NCBI GenBank assembly: GCA_017440575.1
Contig: JAFSGY010000064.1
Coordinates: 1-64,000 of the forward strand
Origin: Lachnospiraceae bacterium
GTDB lineage: Bacteria > Bacillota > Clostridia > Lachnospirales > Lachnospiraceae
Reading direction: 5' to 3'
DNA length: 64,000 nucleotides
Both the position numbers and the translations under genes were made by a program. Positions 27,226 to 36,764 of the stretch are shown here, one piece after another. How positions within the stretch are numbered: position 1 is the stretch's first letter; the number at the start of each line of letters is the position of its first letter. Below the pieces are notes generated by a model. That model was not told where the DNA came from and did not search any database. It saw only the letters and a program-made list of their open reading frames with translations.

Positions 27226-27510
27226 GATAGAGTATCTTGTAACGTATATATCGGCAGGACAAAATGAAATGTTTATAGCATTTTCAAAAAAATGTGAAAG
27301 AAAAAAAAAAGTCTGCTGTTTTCTGCTTGGGGGTGCCATATAGTAGATGTTTCCGTCAATAAGTTCGGCTCTTTCTCCATCCGGAAGAGCATAATATCAA
27401 GATGTGTACACATTTATTTAGGTAGTTTTACTATTAGTATATGTGCAAACATACATTATTTTTCCAGTATTTATGCGGTCTGCAAGCACTTAGATAAAAC
27501 ATCATATAAC
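27226..27510. other. Intergenic region with no gene
   Basis: Between the repeat and the ispE promoter. Contains a ten-A run near 27301-27310 and a short hairpin GCTCTT...AAGAGC near 27370-27392. No supported reading frame. Confidence 0.4.
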
Positions 27511-27539
27511 TTGACGAAACAGTACGGATTGTATATAAT
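27511..27539 (+). promoter_or_regulatory. Sigma-A promoter of ispE
   Basis: TTGACG (27511-27516), 17-base spacer, TATAAT (27534-27539), 47 bp before the ispE start. Confidence 0.75.
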
Positions 27540-27586
27540 TTAGTACAATTGAAGTTTTGTATACAGAATCTTAGAAAGGCAAGGTT

Positions 27587-28465
27587 ATGAAAATGGATAA
27601 GATGCGTTGTGAGGCAAGAGCAAAGATTAATTTGGGACTTGATATATGTGGTCGTCTGGATAATGGCTATCATACAGTGAAGATGGTTATGCAGACGGTA
27701 GATATCTATGATGTTCTGGAATTTAAGAAGCGTAGTGAGCCTGACATTATCTTATCAGTAGATAGTCATGATACCTTAGGTGATATTGCAAATAATCTGA
27801 TTTTTAGGGCGGCAAAGCTTATGATAGAGCATTATTCTATTAAGGAAGGTATCGAAATCTCATTAAAGAAAAATATACCGGTTGCAGCAGGAATGGCAGG
27901 CGGAAGCACGGATGCTGCAACGACTATGTTGGCAATGAATGAGCTGTTTGGACTTGGACAGACCAAGGAACAGCTTATGGAGCTTGCGGTAAGACTTGGT
28001 GCAGATATTCCATTCTGTATTATGGGAGGAACGGCACTTGCGGAAGGAATCGGAGAAGAACTGACTTGTTTGCCGGCACCACCAAAGGCTTACTTGTTAA
28101 TTGCAAAGCCGCCAGTGATGGTATCGACCAAGGAAGTATATGAGAGACTGGATGCAAAGGAGATTACGTCACATCCGGATATTGATGGCATAATTAAGGC
28201 ATTGGAAGAAGGAAGCCTTACTGGAATCACAGATAGACTTGAGAATGTGCTGGAAACGGTTACCATAGATTTATATCCTGTGATTGAAGAGATTAAAAGC
28301 TTTATGAAGGAGCATGGTGCGATTAATGCATTGATGAGTGGAAGCGGTCCGACTGTTTTTGGTATTTTTGATAGTAGGGAGAGAGCAGATGAGGCTGCAA
28401 AGGCTTTAGAAGCTACCAAGATGGCGATACAGATACAGGTGACAGAGTTTTATAATGAAAATTAG
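27587..28465 (+). CDS. ispE: 4-diphosphocytidyl-2-C-methyl-D-erythritol kinase
   Basis: 292-aa GHMP kinase of the MEP isoprenoid pathway. The N-terminal ARAKINLGLDI and the ATP loop PVAAGMAGGSTDAATTM near 99 are diagnostic, and the third motif MSGSGPTVFGIF lies near 250. AAAGG precedes the ATG at 7 bases. It leads a same-strand run with the GntR regulator and two small genes. Confidence 0.94.
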   Translation: MKMDKMRCEARAKINLGLDICGRLDNGYHTVKMVMQTVDIYDVLEFKKRSEPDIILSVDSHDTLGDIANNLIFRAAKLMIEHYSIKEGIEISLKKNIPVAAGMAGGSTDAATTMLAMNELFGLGQTKEQLMELAVRLGADIPFCIMGGTALAEGIGEELTCLPAPPKAYLLIAKPPVMVSTKEVYERLDAKEITSHPDIDGIIKALEEGSLTGITDRLENVLETVTIDLYPVIEEIKSFMKEHGAINALMSGSGPTVFGIFDSRERADEAAKALEATKMAIQIQVTEFYNEN

Positions 28466-28480
28466 GAAGGAACATGATTC

Positions 28481-29173
28481 ATGAGCATGGAAAACAGTTT
28501 TCAGGTGAATGCAGATGAATATCTGCCACTTAGAGATGTAGTGTTTAATACGTTAAGACAGGCGATTTTAACAGGAGAGATGAAGCCGGGAGAGCGTTTG
28601 ATGGAGATTCATCTTGCAAATAAGCTTGGTGTTAGCCGAACACCTATCAGAGAGGCAATTAGAAAGCTGGAGCTGGAAGGGCTCGTTATTATGATTCCGA
28701 GAAGAGGTGCAGAGGTTGCACAGATTACATGGAAGAGTTTAAAGGATGTACTAGAGGTCAGAAGAGCTCTGGATGTGCTTGCAATTGAGCTTGCATGTGA
28801 CCGTATGACGCAGGAGGAGCTACAGGAGCTGTATCGTGCCTGTGAGAACTTTGCAGAGGCAACAAAAACCAAGGATGCAAGACAAATAGCAGAGGCGGAT
28901 GTTGCATTGCACGACTTGATAGTAGCATCAACAAGAAATAATCGTTTGATTCAATTGGTTAATAACTTGGCAGAGCAGATGTATCGTTATCGTTTTGAGT
29001 ATATTAAGGATTCTTCGCAGCATGAAAGGCTGATTCAAGAACATAATGACATGTATCAGAGTATTTTGCGCAAAGATAAGGAATCTGCTGCAAGAGCAGT
29101 TCGTAAGCATATCGATAATCAGGAGGAAGCAATTATCCGTCAGTTACAGCTTGAGAGAGATAGTAGAGTATAG
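28481..29173 (+). CDS. GntR-family regulator (FCD type)
   Basis: 230 aa. Winged helix at about 12-80 (GERLMEIHLANKLGVSRTPI) and an all-helical FCD ligand domain (about 90-225) with the metal/ligand His pattern (ALHDLIV, HNDMYQSI, VRKHIDNQ). FadR/FCD regulators sense small carboxylates or sugar acids. It follows ispE by 16 bp, so it is probably transcribed with it, although a functional link is not evident. Confidence 0.88.
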   Translation: MSMENSFQVNADEYLPLRDVVFNTLRQAILTGEMKPGERLMEIHLANKLGVSRTPIREAIRKLELEGLVIMIPRRGAEVAQITWKSLKDVLEVRRALDVLAIELACDRMTQEELQELYRACENFAEATKTKDARQIAEADVALHDLIVASTRNNRLIQLVNNLAEQMYRYRFEYIKDSSQHERLIQEHNDMYQSILRKDKESAARAVRKHIDNQEEAIIRQLQLERDSRV

Positions 29174-29234
29174 TAGATTGTATAGATGTTTCTTTTTATG
29201 GGCATACTTTCCATAGAACGGGAGGTATGAAAGG

Positions 29235-29489
29235 ATGAAAAGAAGCTTGGAATATATAAAAACTTTGGTTGGAATGGCAGGAATCCTGTTGTGGATTGGT
29301 GCAGTAAGTCCAGAAATCTTTATTGAGGGCAGTATGGGTTGCATTAAGGACGAAAATGGCAGAGAACTTACCAGACAGGAAGCGCAGGAGCTGTTAGAGG
29401 ATATTTTATGTGGTGAATTGTCGGAGGATGAGAACACCATTGTATATAAGAGTAAAATACTGGAGTGGATTCAAGACTCCTTGGAATAG
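29235..29489 (+). CDS. Small membrane-associated hypothetical protein
   Basis: 84 aa, ATG with GGGAGG 10-15 bases upstream. One hydrophobic segment (about 10-28) is followed by an acidic soluble tail (ELLEDILCGELSEDENTI). Family not recognised. Lies between the GntR gene and the DUF1934 gene, 13 bp from the latter. Confidence 0.6.
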   Translation: MKRSLEYIKTLVGMAGILLWIGAVSPEIFIEGSMGCIKDENGRELTRQEAQELLEDILCGELSEDENTIVYKSKILEWIQDSLE

Positions 29490-29501
29490 TAAGGGACAGA
29501 T

Positions 29502-29942
29502 ATGACAAAAGAAGTATTAATAACCATACAGGGATTGCAATTTGATGCAGAAGCACAGAATGATGAGGAACTGGAAAAAATAGAGAGTATTTATCCGGGA
29601 GAATATTATATGCGAAGCGGTTCTCATTATATCTTATATGAAGAGCTTATGGAAGAAGAAGCAACTCCAATTAAGAATGTGATTAAGCTACGCGATAAGG
29701 AATTTACTCTGACCAAAAAGGGAATCATTAATACACAGATGGTATTTACGGAAGGGAAGAAAAACATGACAAGCTATGTGACTCCCTTTGGAAATATTAT
29801 GATTGCTCTGGATACGGAAAAAATCGTGGTGGAAGAAACAGAGGAAGAATTAAAAATACATATCGATTATGGCTTAGAGGCGAATTATCAGTATATAGCA
29901 GACTGCCATATCACAGTAACTGTTAGTGCCAGAAAAGAGTAA
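29502..29942 (+). CDS. DUF1934 (YwiB-like) beta-barrel protein
   Basis: 146 aa. The alternating strand pattern, with the opening VLITIQGLQ and the closing IDYGLEANYQYIADCHITV, matches the DUF1934/YwiB family of small calycin-like barrels. Its function is unestablished. Last gene of the ispE run, followed by a terminator. Confidence 0.75.
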   Translation: MTKEVLITIQGLQFDAEAQNDEELEKIESIYPGEYYMRSGSHYILYEELMEEEATPIKNVIKLRDKEFTLTKKGIINTQMVFTEGKKNMTSYVTPFGNIMIALDTEKIVVEETEEELKIHIDYGLEANYQYIADCHITVTVSARKE

Positions 29943-29945
29943 TAA

Positions 29946-29980
29946 AAAAGTCGATGTCCAAAGAAAAGACATCGACTTTT
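29946..29980. terminator. Bidirectional terminator
   Basis: AAAAGTCGATGTC pairs perfectly with GACATCGACTTTT, between convergent genes. Confidence 0.85.
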
Positions 29981-29992
29981 GTGTTTTCTTGA

Positions 29993-30469
29993 TTATTTTA
30001 ATGGCTTTGCACCGGCTTTTTCCTGCATTTTTTCAACCCAAGCCTTGAATTTACCCTTCTTCTTGGCAGGTACTGGATTCAATCCACCTCTTAAGCCCTT
30101 TACATCGGTGATATAGATACCGCTTACGGTAGCTTTAACCTCTTTCTTGACAGGAATGCTGTCAAAGATAGCGCCATCAGCGATTAAGGACATAACATGT
30201 GGTCCAACCTTTGCCTTAACGATAGGGAACTTCGCTCCTCTTAAGTACTTTGGTGTCTGTTCCAGAACAGCAGCCGGAAGTCCGGAATCTTTTAGTTTCA
30301 TCTTCTTTTTATCGATGATAAGCATGTTAACCGTCTGTTTCGCTGCTTCAATCTGAGCCTGCTGTGCAGCCTGCTTCTTCTGAGCCTTTCTGCCCAGAAA
30401 ATATAAAACAACAAGGGCAACAACAAGAACAACTAAAATAATCAGTAATACTTTTGCAAATGTACTCAC
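29993..30469 (-). CDS. Single-pass membrane hypothetical protein
   Basis: 158 aa from a GTG at 30469, chosen because GTAGGAGG lies seven bases upstream; the upstream ATG at 30490 has no ribosome site. One N-terminal helix (about 5-25) is followed by a basic stretch, a coiled segment, and a soluble domain rich in Lys, Gly and Val (KFPIVKAKVGPHVMSLIADG). Family not recognised. Confidence 0.6.
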   Translation of the reverse strand: MSTFAKVLLIILVVLVVALVVLYFLGRKAQKKQAAQQAQIEAAKQTVNMLIIDKKKMKLKDSGLPAAVLEQTPKYLRGAKFPIVKAKVGPHVMSLIADGAIFDSIPVKKEVKATVSGIYITDVKGLRGGLNPVPAKKKGKFKAWVEKMQEKAGAKPLK

Positions 30470-30687
30470 GCCAAACCTCCTACGAATCATTCAAAATTAC
30501 TTGAATAATTTACCTTACAATCCATAAGGAATTGTACCATTAAATAGGCAAAAGCGCAAGAAACACTTTCCATTTGGGGTATTTTGTGATATAAAAATAT
30601 TATTGTGTTTTTAGAGGAATATTTATAGAGCATAGTGCTTTATGGGGGATAGAACAAGGGTTATACAAGAAAGGTAAGGGTATCAAA

Positions 30688-31767
30688 ATGAAAAAGAGAT
30701 TATTAGCGATGCTTATGGCAGGTGTTGTAGCTGTAAGTGTATGTGCATGTGGTGGCAAAGCGAAGAATATGGGATATGATGAGCTTGCAGTTGATGAGTA
30801 TGTAACAGTTTCCGATTATTCATCCTTGAAAGTACAGGCAGATAAGCCGGAAGTAACAGATACTGTAGTTGAAAGTTTTATTAATACAAGTCTATTGACT
30901 TACTATCCTGTAACAGGCAGAGCGGTTCAGGCAGGCGATCTTGTAGTGATTGATTATGTAGGAAAAAAAGATGGTGTAGCCTTTGAAGGTGGAACAGCAG
31001 AAGGTCAAATGTTAGAGATAGGTTCAGGTACTTATATCGAGGGGTTTGAATCGGGTCTTGTTGGTGCAGAGATTGGAGAAACCGTGGAGTTGAATCTTAC
31101 TTTTCCAGAGAATTATACGCCAGAACTTGCAGGGGAAGATGTGGTATTTACTGTAACGGTACACGAAATTATGGCTCCAACTAATTATGAAAGTGTGACT
31201 CCGGAGATACTTGCAACCATGGGAAGTCAATATACGTCTAAAGAAGAAATTTGGGCTGACGCCGTACAATATCTGGAACAGAGAGCAGAACTTACTTATC
31301 AACAGAATATTCTTAACGATGCGGTTGAGAAGTTAATGAAAGAGAGTACAATTGCATCTGTACCGGAGTATTTGATTGAGGAAGAGTTCCAGAATGCAAA
31401 GAAACTAAATGAAGCAGAGTGTATAAATACTTATGGATGTGATTTCGAAACATATATTACAGCTCAAGACAGTACTATGGAACAATACGAAGCAGACTTA
31501 AAAAAGATGTGTGAGGAAACGGTGAAACTTAATCTTATCTTTGAGTCTATTGCTAGAGCGGAAGGTATTGAAGTAACTGATGAGATGATATATGAGGCTG
31601 CTGCTGAGGAAGCAGTTAGATTTCAGTATGAATCTGCAGAAGCAATAATTGAAGAGATTGGTAAGCCAGCTATAAGAATGTTTCTTTTAAAAGAATTGGT
31701 TATGGAGAAATTGGTGGAGACTGTTTCAGTTGAACCGGTTATAGTGGCAGAAAATACTGTTGAGTAA
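30688..31767 (+). CDS. Trigger-factor-like FKBP lipoprotein foldase
   Basis: 359 aa. Lipobox VCACGG (Cys about 21) places it outside the membrane. An FKBP-type prolyl isomerase domain covers about 70-155 (GDLVVIDYVGKKDGVAFEGG, GFESGLVGAEIGE, PENYTPELAGEDVVFTVTV). A helical region like the C-terminal chaperone arm of trigger factor follows. It looks like a surface analogue of trigger factor, comparable in role to PrsA. Confidence 0.82.
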   Translation: MKKRLLAMLMAGVVAVSVCACGGKAKNMGYDELAVDEYVTVSDYSSLKVQADKPEVTDTVVESFINTSLLTYYPVTGRAVQAGDLVVIDYVGKKDGVAFEGGTAEGQMLEIGSGTYIEGFESGLVGAEIGETVELNLTFPENYTPELAGEDVVFTVTVHEIMAPTNYESVTPEILATMGSQYTSKEEIWADAVQYLEQRAELTYQQNILNDAVEKLMKESTIASVPEYLIEEEFQNAKKLNEAECINTYGCDFETYITAQDSTMEQYEADLKKMCEETVKLNLIFESIARAEGIEVTDEMIYEAAAEEAVRFQYESAEAIIEEIGKPAIRMFLLKELVMEKLVETVSVEPVIVAENTVE

Positions 31768-31780
31768 GTTAATAAATTAT

Positions 31781-31817
31781 AAAGGCTCGTTTTCATTATA
31801 TGAAAACGGGCTTTTTT
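31781..31817 (+). terminator. Terminator of the foldase gene
   Basis: AGGCTCGTTTTCAT pairs with ATGAAAACGGGCTTTTTT. Confidence 0.8.
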
Positions 31818-31852
31818 ATGTTATACTTATTGTTACAAAGGGGTTTGATGAC

Positions 31853-33049
31853 ATGAAGAGAAGAATCAAAAGATACCTATGTGTATTATTGACTTTTATC
31901 ATAGTATTTAGTATGGCTGGGAATGTGTTTGCAGACCAGATTAGTGATTTGAAAAAGAAAACAGAAGAGGATAAGAAGAAACTGGAAGAGATTGATGAGC
32001 AGCTTGGTGACTTGGAAAGTGAGCAGGAAGGACTGGAGGCAGAAATCAGTGAGCTGGAAGCGCAGATTATTGATATGATGACAAGTATCAGTCTCTTAGA
32101 GGATGAAATCACAGTCAAAAAGGAAGAAATTATACAAGCAGAAAGTGACCTTGCAGTTGCGAAACAGGACGAGCAGAATCAATATGAAGCGATGAAGCTA
32201 CGTATTCAGTTTATGTATGAACATGGGGACAGCTCTTATCTGGATATATTGATGAATGCTACTTCCATGCAAGATGTTTTGAATAAAGCAGATTATATAG
32301 AACGACTGTATGAGTATGATAGAAATCTCTTGACGCAGTTTCAGGAGACTAGAGCTAAGGTAGAAGAATTAAAGGAAAACTTAGAAATTGAGCAGTCAGA
32401 GCTCGAAGCTATTATGGAAGGCTATGAGGAAGAAAAGCTTGGCATGGAGGAATCCATGTCGGAGCTTGAGGCAGTCAGTGCGGAGTATGAATCGCAGATT
32501 GCTAAGGCAAAGCAGCAGGCGTTAGTCTATAAACAGCAGATTAAGCAGCAGAATGCCAAGATTGCCAAGCTAGAAGAGGAAGCAAGAAAAAAGGCTGAGG
32601 AAGAGGCAAGGAAAAAAGCCGAGGCGGCAAAGAAGAACAATACGACTACTAAGGCAACAGGCACAGCGGCAGTAGACAAGCAGTCTATTCTGGCAGTAAA
32701 TGGTAGTGCTATTGGAAAAGAGATTGCTATTTATGCTTGTGGATTTGTAGGAAATCCTTATGTGTCAGGTGGAACGAGTCTTACGAATGGTGCAGACTGT
32801 TCTGGTTTTACACAGTCAGTGTATAAAGCCTTTGGATATAAGATTCCTAGAACTTCTTATCAGCAACGAAGTGCGGGAAAGGCAGTAAGCTATGCAGAGG
32901 CACAGCCGGGAGACTTGATTTGCTATGCAGGACATGTTGCCATGTATATCGGAAACGGCAGAATTGTACATGCAAGCTCAGCAAAAACAGGAATTAAATA
33001 TGGATATGCAACTTATCGTGAGATTCTAGCGGTAAGAAGAATTGTGTGA
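31853..33049 (+). CDS. CwlO-like NlpC/P60 endopeptidase
   Basis: 398 aa from ATG 31853 (AAAGGGG at 9 bases); longer in-frame starts lie inside the upstream terminator. Signal peptide (about 1-29, ending VFADQ), a long Glu/Lys coiled coil (about 30-265) and a C-terminal NlpC/P60 domain. Catalytic Cys about 316 (DCSGFTQSVY), His about 361 (HVAMYIGNG) and a further His (RIVHASS) are present. Proteins of this layout (CwlO, PcsB) cut peptide cross-links, and their coiled coil is controlled by FtsEX. Confidence 0.88.
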   Translation: MKRRIKRYLCVLLTFIIVFSMAGNVFADQISDLKKKTEEDKKKLEEIDEQLGDLESEQEGLEAEISELEAQIIDMMTSISLLEDEITVKKEEIIQAESDLAVAKQDEQNQYEAMKLRIQFMYEHGDSSYLDILMNATSMQDVLNKADYIERLYEYDRNLLTQFQETRAKVEELKENLEIEQSELEAIMEGYEEEKLGMEESMSELEAVSAEYESQIAKAKQQALVYKQQIKQQNAKIAKLEEEARKKAEEEARKKAEAAKKNNTTTKATGTAAVDKQSILAVNGSAIGKEIAIYACGFVGNPYVSGGTSLTNGADCSGFTQSVYKAFGYKIPRTSYQQRSAGKAVSYAEAQPGDLICYAGHVAMYIGNGRIVHASSAKTGIKYGYATYREILAVRRIV

Positions 33050-33069
33050 AAAGGCATGAGTATGATGCT

Positions 33070-33113
33070 AAAAAGAGGTTATAAGAGAGTAAGCTTTCTT
33101 ATAACCTCTTTTT
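33070..33113 (+). terminator. Terminator of the NlpC/P60 gene
   Basis: AAAAAGAGGTTATAAGA pairs with TCTTATAACCTCTTTTT. Confidence 0.85.
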
Positions 33114-33190
33114 GTGTATAGGTATGCAGATATTGTATTTATTGGAAAAGTGCACAAAAAGTTCCTTTGCATTTCGTGAAAAGATAAGAA

Positions 33191-33257
33191 TAGTCACAAC
33201 AAAGTCGCAGAGTTATAATAAAGGAAACTGAGAAACTAAAAATAGTTTCCGAGTTTC
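33191..33257 (+). promoter_or_regulatory. Promoter and candidate TetR operator
   Basis: A -10 TATAAT (33214-33219) with a weak -35 TAGTCA 17 bases upstream is followed at once by a dyad: GGAAACT-GA-GAAACT (33223-33237) and AGTTTC-CG-AGTTTCC (33243-33257). The dyad covers the expected transcription start in front of the TetR gene, so autorepression is likely. Confidence 0.5.
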
Positions 33258-33284
33258 CGATAAGAGAAAGGCTAGGTGACTTCT

Positions 33285-33854
33285 ATGGCAGAAACAATAG
33301 AAATCAAAGAGAAGATATTAGAAGCAGCCATTGAAGAATTTGGGAATAAAGGACTTAAATTTACCATGGATGACATAGCAAGGAATCTTGCAATAAGCAA
33401 GAAAACGGTATATGCCGTTTTTGAAAATAAGGAAGCAATGCTGTTAGAGCTTGCAGATTACTGTTTTGCAGACATTAAAAAGAGTGAAAAGGCTATTTTA
33501 GAAGACCCAGATATGGATGTGCTGACTAAGATTGAGAAGATTATGATTGTACTTCCTGAGCGATACCAGAATATTGGCTTGCAAAATCTGTATCAGCTTA
33601 GTGATAAATATCCAAAGATTTATCAGAGAGTTGGAACTTATTTATCAACAGACTGGGATGCGACCATATACCTTTTAGAACAGGGGATTGCAGAAGGTAA
33701 GATTCGTCCGATTCAGATTCCGGTACTTAAGGCAATGGTGGAAAGTACAATTCGTGAATTTTTCGCTAATAGTATTCTTGTAGAAAATGGTATTGGTTAT
33801 GAGGAAGCATTAAAGGAAATGATACAGATTATTATCTCTGGAATCAAGGCATAA
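33285..33854 (+). CDS. TetR-family regulator
   Basis: 189 aa from ATG 33285 (AGGTG six bases upstream; GTG 33276 is an alternative). N-terminal helix-turn-helix at about 5-50 (IARNLAISKKTVYAVFENKEAML), then a helical ligand domain. First gene of a five-gene run with gaps of 11 to 40 bp. It probably controls the downstream galactoside and glycosyltransferase-like genes. Confidence 0.85.
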   Translation: MAETIEIKEKILEAAIEEFGNKGLKFTMDDIARNLAISKKTVYAVFENKEAMLLELADYCFADIKKSEKAILEDPDMDVLTKIEKIMIVLPERYQNIGLQNLYQLSDKYPKIYQRVGTYLSTDWDATIYLLEQGIAEGKIRPIQIPVLKAMVESTIREFFANSILVENGIGYEEALKEMIQIIISGIKA

Positions 33855-33879
33855 GACATAGAAAGGCAGGTAATAGCAG

Positions 33880-35355
33880 ATGGATAAAACAAGTATGATT
33901 TTTGGCAACCGCATGAGTAACAGCGTGATAAAAAAGGCTCAGAAATCGCAGGAAAAAAACAAGAAAAAGTATGGAGATGATTCTCATGTGGATTATCCTA
34001 TTGCTATTGTGGATAACGAGTACATTGGTGAGGCTCTTGGTGTAAAAAATATTCTTTTGACGGAGAAAACAGGAGGAGAAGACTTTGATATAGAAAAAGG
34101 GATTATTGTAGGAAATATCCGAATGGGCTTTGGACATTATCGTATTTCTATGGCGATTGCCTCTGCGGCAAGGGCACTCGGCTATACACCGTATTGGATG
34201 GACTTGAATTCTTATCCTCATACTACTTGTACGAAGTTAATCAGTGCGCAGAATGACTTGTATTCATTAGGCTCACGTATCTCACAGAGAAGTAAGCTTT
34301 TTAATCGTTTGGTATGGGAGCCAATGAATTATGAGGGATTTCGTCAGCTTTCCTATAATGCAACAGATCAGAAGAATGCAGAGCTGATGGCTCCGGTATA
34401 TCGAAATGTACCAAAGGAGGTTCCAGTAGTGGCAACGCATGTATGGCCAGCACAGGCTGCGCTGCATGCAGGTATGAAATATGTGGTGAATGCGATACCG
34501 GATAACTGGCCGATGGCACTTCATTACGCAGAGGGAAGTATACATACGGTGCAGACACATTATGCATATCAGGGTTATCGCATTGGAAACGGCATGCTGA
34601 AGAAAAAGGTCGTAAAGCCGATGCCTGCAGATTCGCTTCTATACACAGGTCATTATATTGACCATGAGCTAGTGTCAAATATTGAAGCTGACTGTGAGGC
34701 ACGAATCAGAAGATGTAAGGATAAGGAGCCTATGCGCTTCCTGTTAACGATTGGTGGCGCAGGAGCACAGATGGAAATCTTTGCGGGCGTGTTGCGATAC
34801 CTTCTTCCATATATTAAGGCAGGAAAGGCAGCAGTCTATGTCAATGTTGGTGATTATATCAATGTATGGGAAGGCTTAAAGGAGCTGATTCCTAGTATGC
34901 AGCAGTTTACAACAGAGCATATCAATAACTGGTCGGATACGACAGCCTTTGCAGAGTGGGCATTGGGTGAAAAGATAACAGGAATTCATGCATTTTGTCA
35001 TGAAAATATCTTTGAAGCTGTTTATTGTACGAATCTGTTAATGAGAAGCTGTGATGTACTGGTTACTAAGCCAAGCGAGCTTGCTTTTTATCCGGTTCCT
35101 AAGCTCTTTATAAAGCGCGTGGGAGGACATGAGCAATGGGGAGCTGTACATTCAGCTGAGATTGGTGATGGAACACTGGAATGTCAGGATATGGAGCATA
35201 CGATTCAGATGTTACAGATGTTTTTGGATGATGAGCAGTATTTTGAGAATATGTGTCATAATATTATCCGTAACAAGGAACAGGGTATCTATGATGGAGC
35301 TTATAAGGTAGTGGAGCTTGCCATGAGCAGACAGGTTCCAAAGAGTTCACGATAA
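33880..35355 (+). CDS. GT-B-fold-like protein, possible glycosyltransferase
   Basis: 491 aa, soluble. Family not firmly recognised. The pattern GNIRMGFGHYRISMAIASA near 75 resembles the acceptor-side loop of MGDG-synthase and MurG-like GT-B enzymes (GxGHxR). FLLTIGGAGAQMEIFAG near 285, and a late TKPSELAFYPVP near 400 in the place of the nucleotide-sugar loop, fit a GT-B C-terminal domain. No membrane segment. Co-transcribed with a TetR regulator and a galactoside transporter and hydrolase. Confidence 0.5.
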   Translation: MDKTSMIFGNRMSNSVIKKAQKSQEKNKKKYGDDSHVDYPIAIVDNEYIGEALGVKNILLTEKTGGEDFDIEKGIIVGNIRMGFGHYRISMAIASAARALGYTPYWMDLNSYPHTTCTKLISAQNDLYSLGSRISQRSKLFNRLVWEPMNYEGFRQLSYNATDQKNAELMAPVYRNVPKEVPVVATHVWPAQAALHAGMKYVVNAIPDNWPMALHYAEGSIHTVQTHYAYQGYRIGNGMLKKKVVKPMPADSLLYTGHYIDHELVSNIEADCEARIRRCKDKEPMRFLLTIGGAGAQMEIFAGVLRYLLPYIKAGKAAVYVNVGDYINVWEGLKELIPSMQQFTTEHINNWSDTTAFAEWALGEKITGIHAFCHENIFEAVYCTNLLMRSCDVLVTKPSELAFYPVPKLFIKRVGGHEQWGAVHSAEIGDGTLECQDMEHTIQMLQMFLDDEQYFENMCHNIIRNKEQGIYDGAYKVVELAMSRQVPKSSR

Positions 35356-35366
35356 AAGAGAAAGGT

Positions 35367-36749
35367 ATGGTGAGTAGCATGAAACTTACAGGGAAGGAAA
35401 AGGTTTCTTATGGATTAGGTGCAGTTGGCAAGGATATGGTCTATATGCTGTCTGCAAGTTATATTTTATATTATTATCAGGACATCTTAGGAGTGAGTGC
35501 GGTAGCAATGGGAATTATCCTTTTGGTGGCACGAATCTTCGATGCATTCAATGATCCGATTATGGGTGTTATCGTAGCAAAGACAAGAACAAAATGGGGT
35601 AAATTTCGCCCGTGGTTATTTATTGGAACATTATTAAATGCGATTGTATTATATCTGATGTTTGCAGTACCACCAACACTGGATGGAGTAGGTCTTGTTG
35701 CATATGCAGCAGTATTCTACATCTTATGGGGGGTAACCTATACCATGATGGATATTCCATTCTGGTCCATGATTCCGGCATTTACGGAGGGTGGTCAAGA
35801 GAGAGAAGGCTTATCCACATTGGCTCGTTCCTGTGCTGGTGTAGGTTCGGCGATTATTACGATTATTACGATGCTCTGTGTGCCGGCACTTGGAAAGGGA
35901 GATGAGCGTGAGGGCTTTCGTCTCTTTGCATTGATTATTGCGATTGTATTTATTGCAGTGATTTCCTTTGCCTGTATGATGATTAAGGAAAAGTCAACCG
36001 TAGATGTAGATTCTCCTTCTGTTGGTCAGATGTTTAAGGCATTGGTAAGCAATGATCAGGCAATGGCTGTTGTTATTACCATTGTATTAATTAATTGTTC
36101 CTTATACATAACTTCAAACCTGTTAATTTATTTCTTCAAATATGATATTGGTGGTGCAAATTGGAACGATGGTTACGTACTGTTTAATACCTTTGGCGGA
36201 GCTATCCAGATTCTGTCCATGATGCTCTTCTATCCATTACTTCGTAAGGTAGTAAGTGCGATGCAGGTATTTTATATCAGCTTTGCGATGGCAATTGGTG
36301 GATATGCTATTTTGTTATTGATGATGTTTAGTACAGTTTCCAGCATCTATTTGTTGATGATACCCGGATTCTTCATTTTTACGGCATTTGGTATGCTGAC
36401 TGTATTAACTACTGTATTCCTTGCCAATACCGTTGATTATGGTGAGTTAAAAAATAACAGAAGAGATGAAAGTGTTATCTTCTCCATGCAGACCTTTGTA
36501 GTAAAGCTTGCAAGTGGTGTGGCAGCAATGATTGCTTCCCTTTGCTTAAGCATTAGCAATATTAGTAATGATACCTCTGCGGCTGTAGCTGCTGAGACAG
36601 CAGGTTCCTCTGTTGCAGTTCTTCGAATGACCATGACGGTATTACCGATTGCTGGACTTCTTGTGGCAGTGTTTATTTTTGCTAAGAAGTACATTCTGAC
36701 AGATGCCAAGCTTAAAGAAATTTCAATAGAATTGCAGAAGAGAAAATAG
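35367..36749 (+). CDS. GPH-family glycoside:cation symporter
   Basis: 460-aa twelve-helix major-facilitator protein of the GPH (MelB) family. The cation-site region DAFNDPIMG near 54 and the cytoplasmic loop RTKWGKFRPW near 70 are characteristic. It imports glycosides with Na+ or H+. The alpha-galactosidase follows after 15 bp, so alpha-galactosides such as melibiose or raffinose are likely substrates. The exact start (35367 or the ATG at 35379) is uncertain. Confidence 0.88.
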   Translation: MVSSMKLTGKEKVSYGLGAVGKDMVYMLSASYILYYYQDILGVSAVAMGIILLVARIFDAFNDPIMGVIVAKTRTKWGKFRPWLFIGTLLNAIVLYLMFAVPPTLDGVGLVAYAAVFYILWGVTYTMMDIPFWSMIPAFTEGGQEREGLSTLARSCAGVGSAIITIITMLCVPALGKGDEREGFRLFALIIAIVFIAVISFACMMIKEKSTVDVDSPSVGQMFKALVSNDQAMAVVITIVLINCSLYITSNLLIYFFKYDIGGANWNDGYVLFNTFGGAIQILSMMLFYPLLRKVVSAMQVFYISFAMAIGGYAILLLMMFSTVSSIYLLMIPGFFIFTAFGMLTVLTTVFLANTVDYGELKNNRRDESVIFSMQTFVVKLASGVAAMIASLCLSISNISNDTSAAVAAETAGSSVAVLRMTMTVLPIAGLLVAVFIFAKKYILTDAKLKEISIELQKRK

Positions 36750-36764
36750 AAAGGAAGAAACTAC

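Noticed and set aside
33880..35355. Firm call as monogalactosyldiacylglycerol synthase
   Set aside because: Only short GxGHxR-like and C-terminal loop resemblances are visible; the family is not securely recognised.
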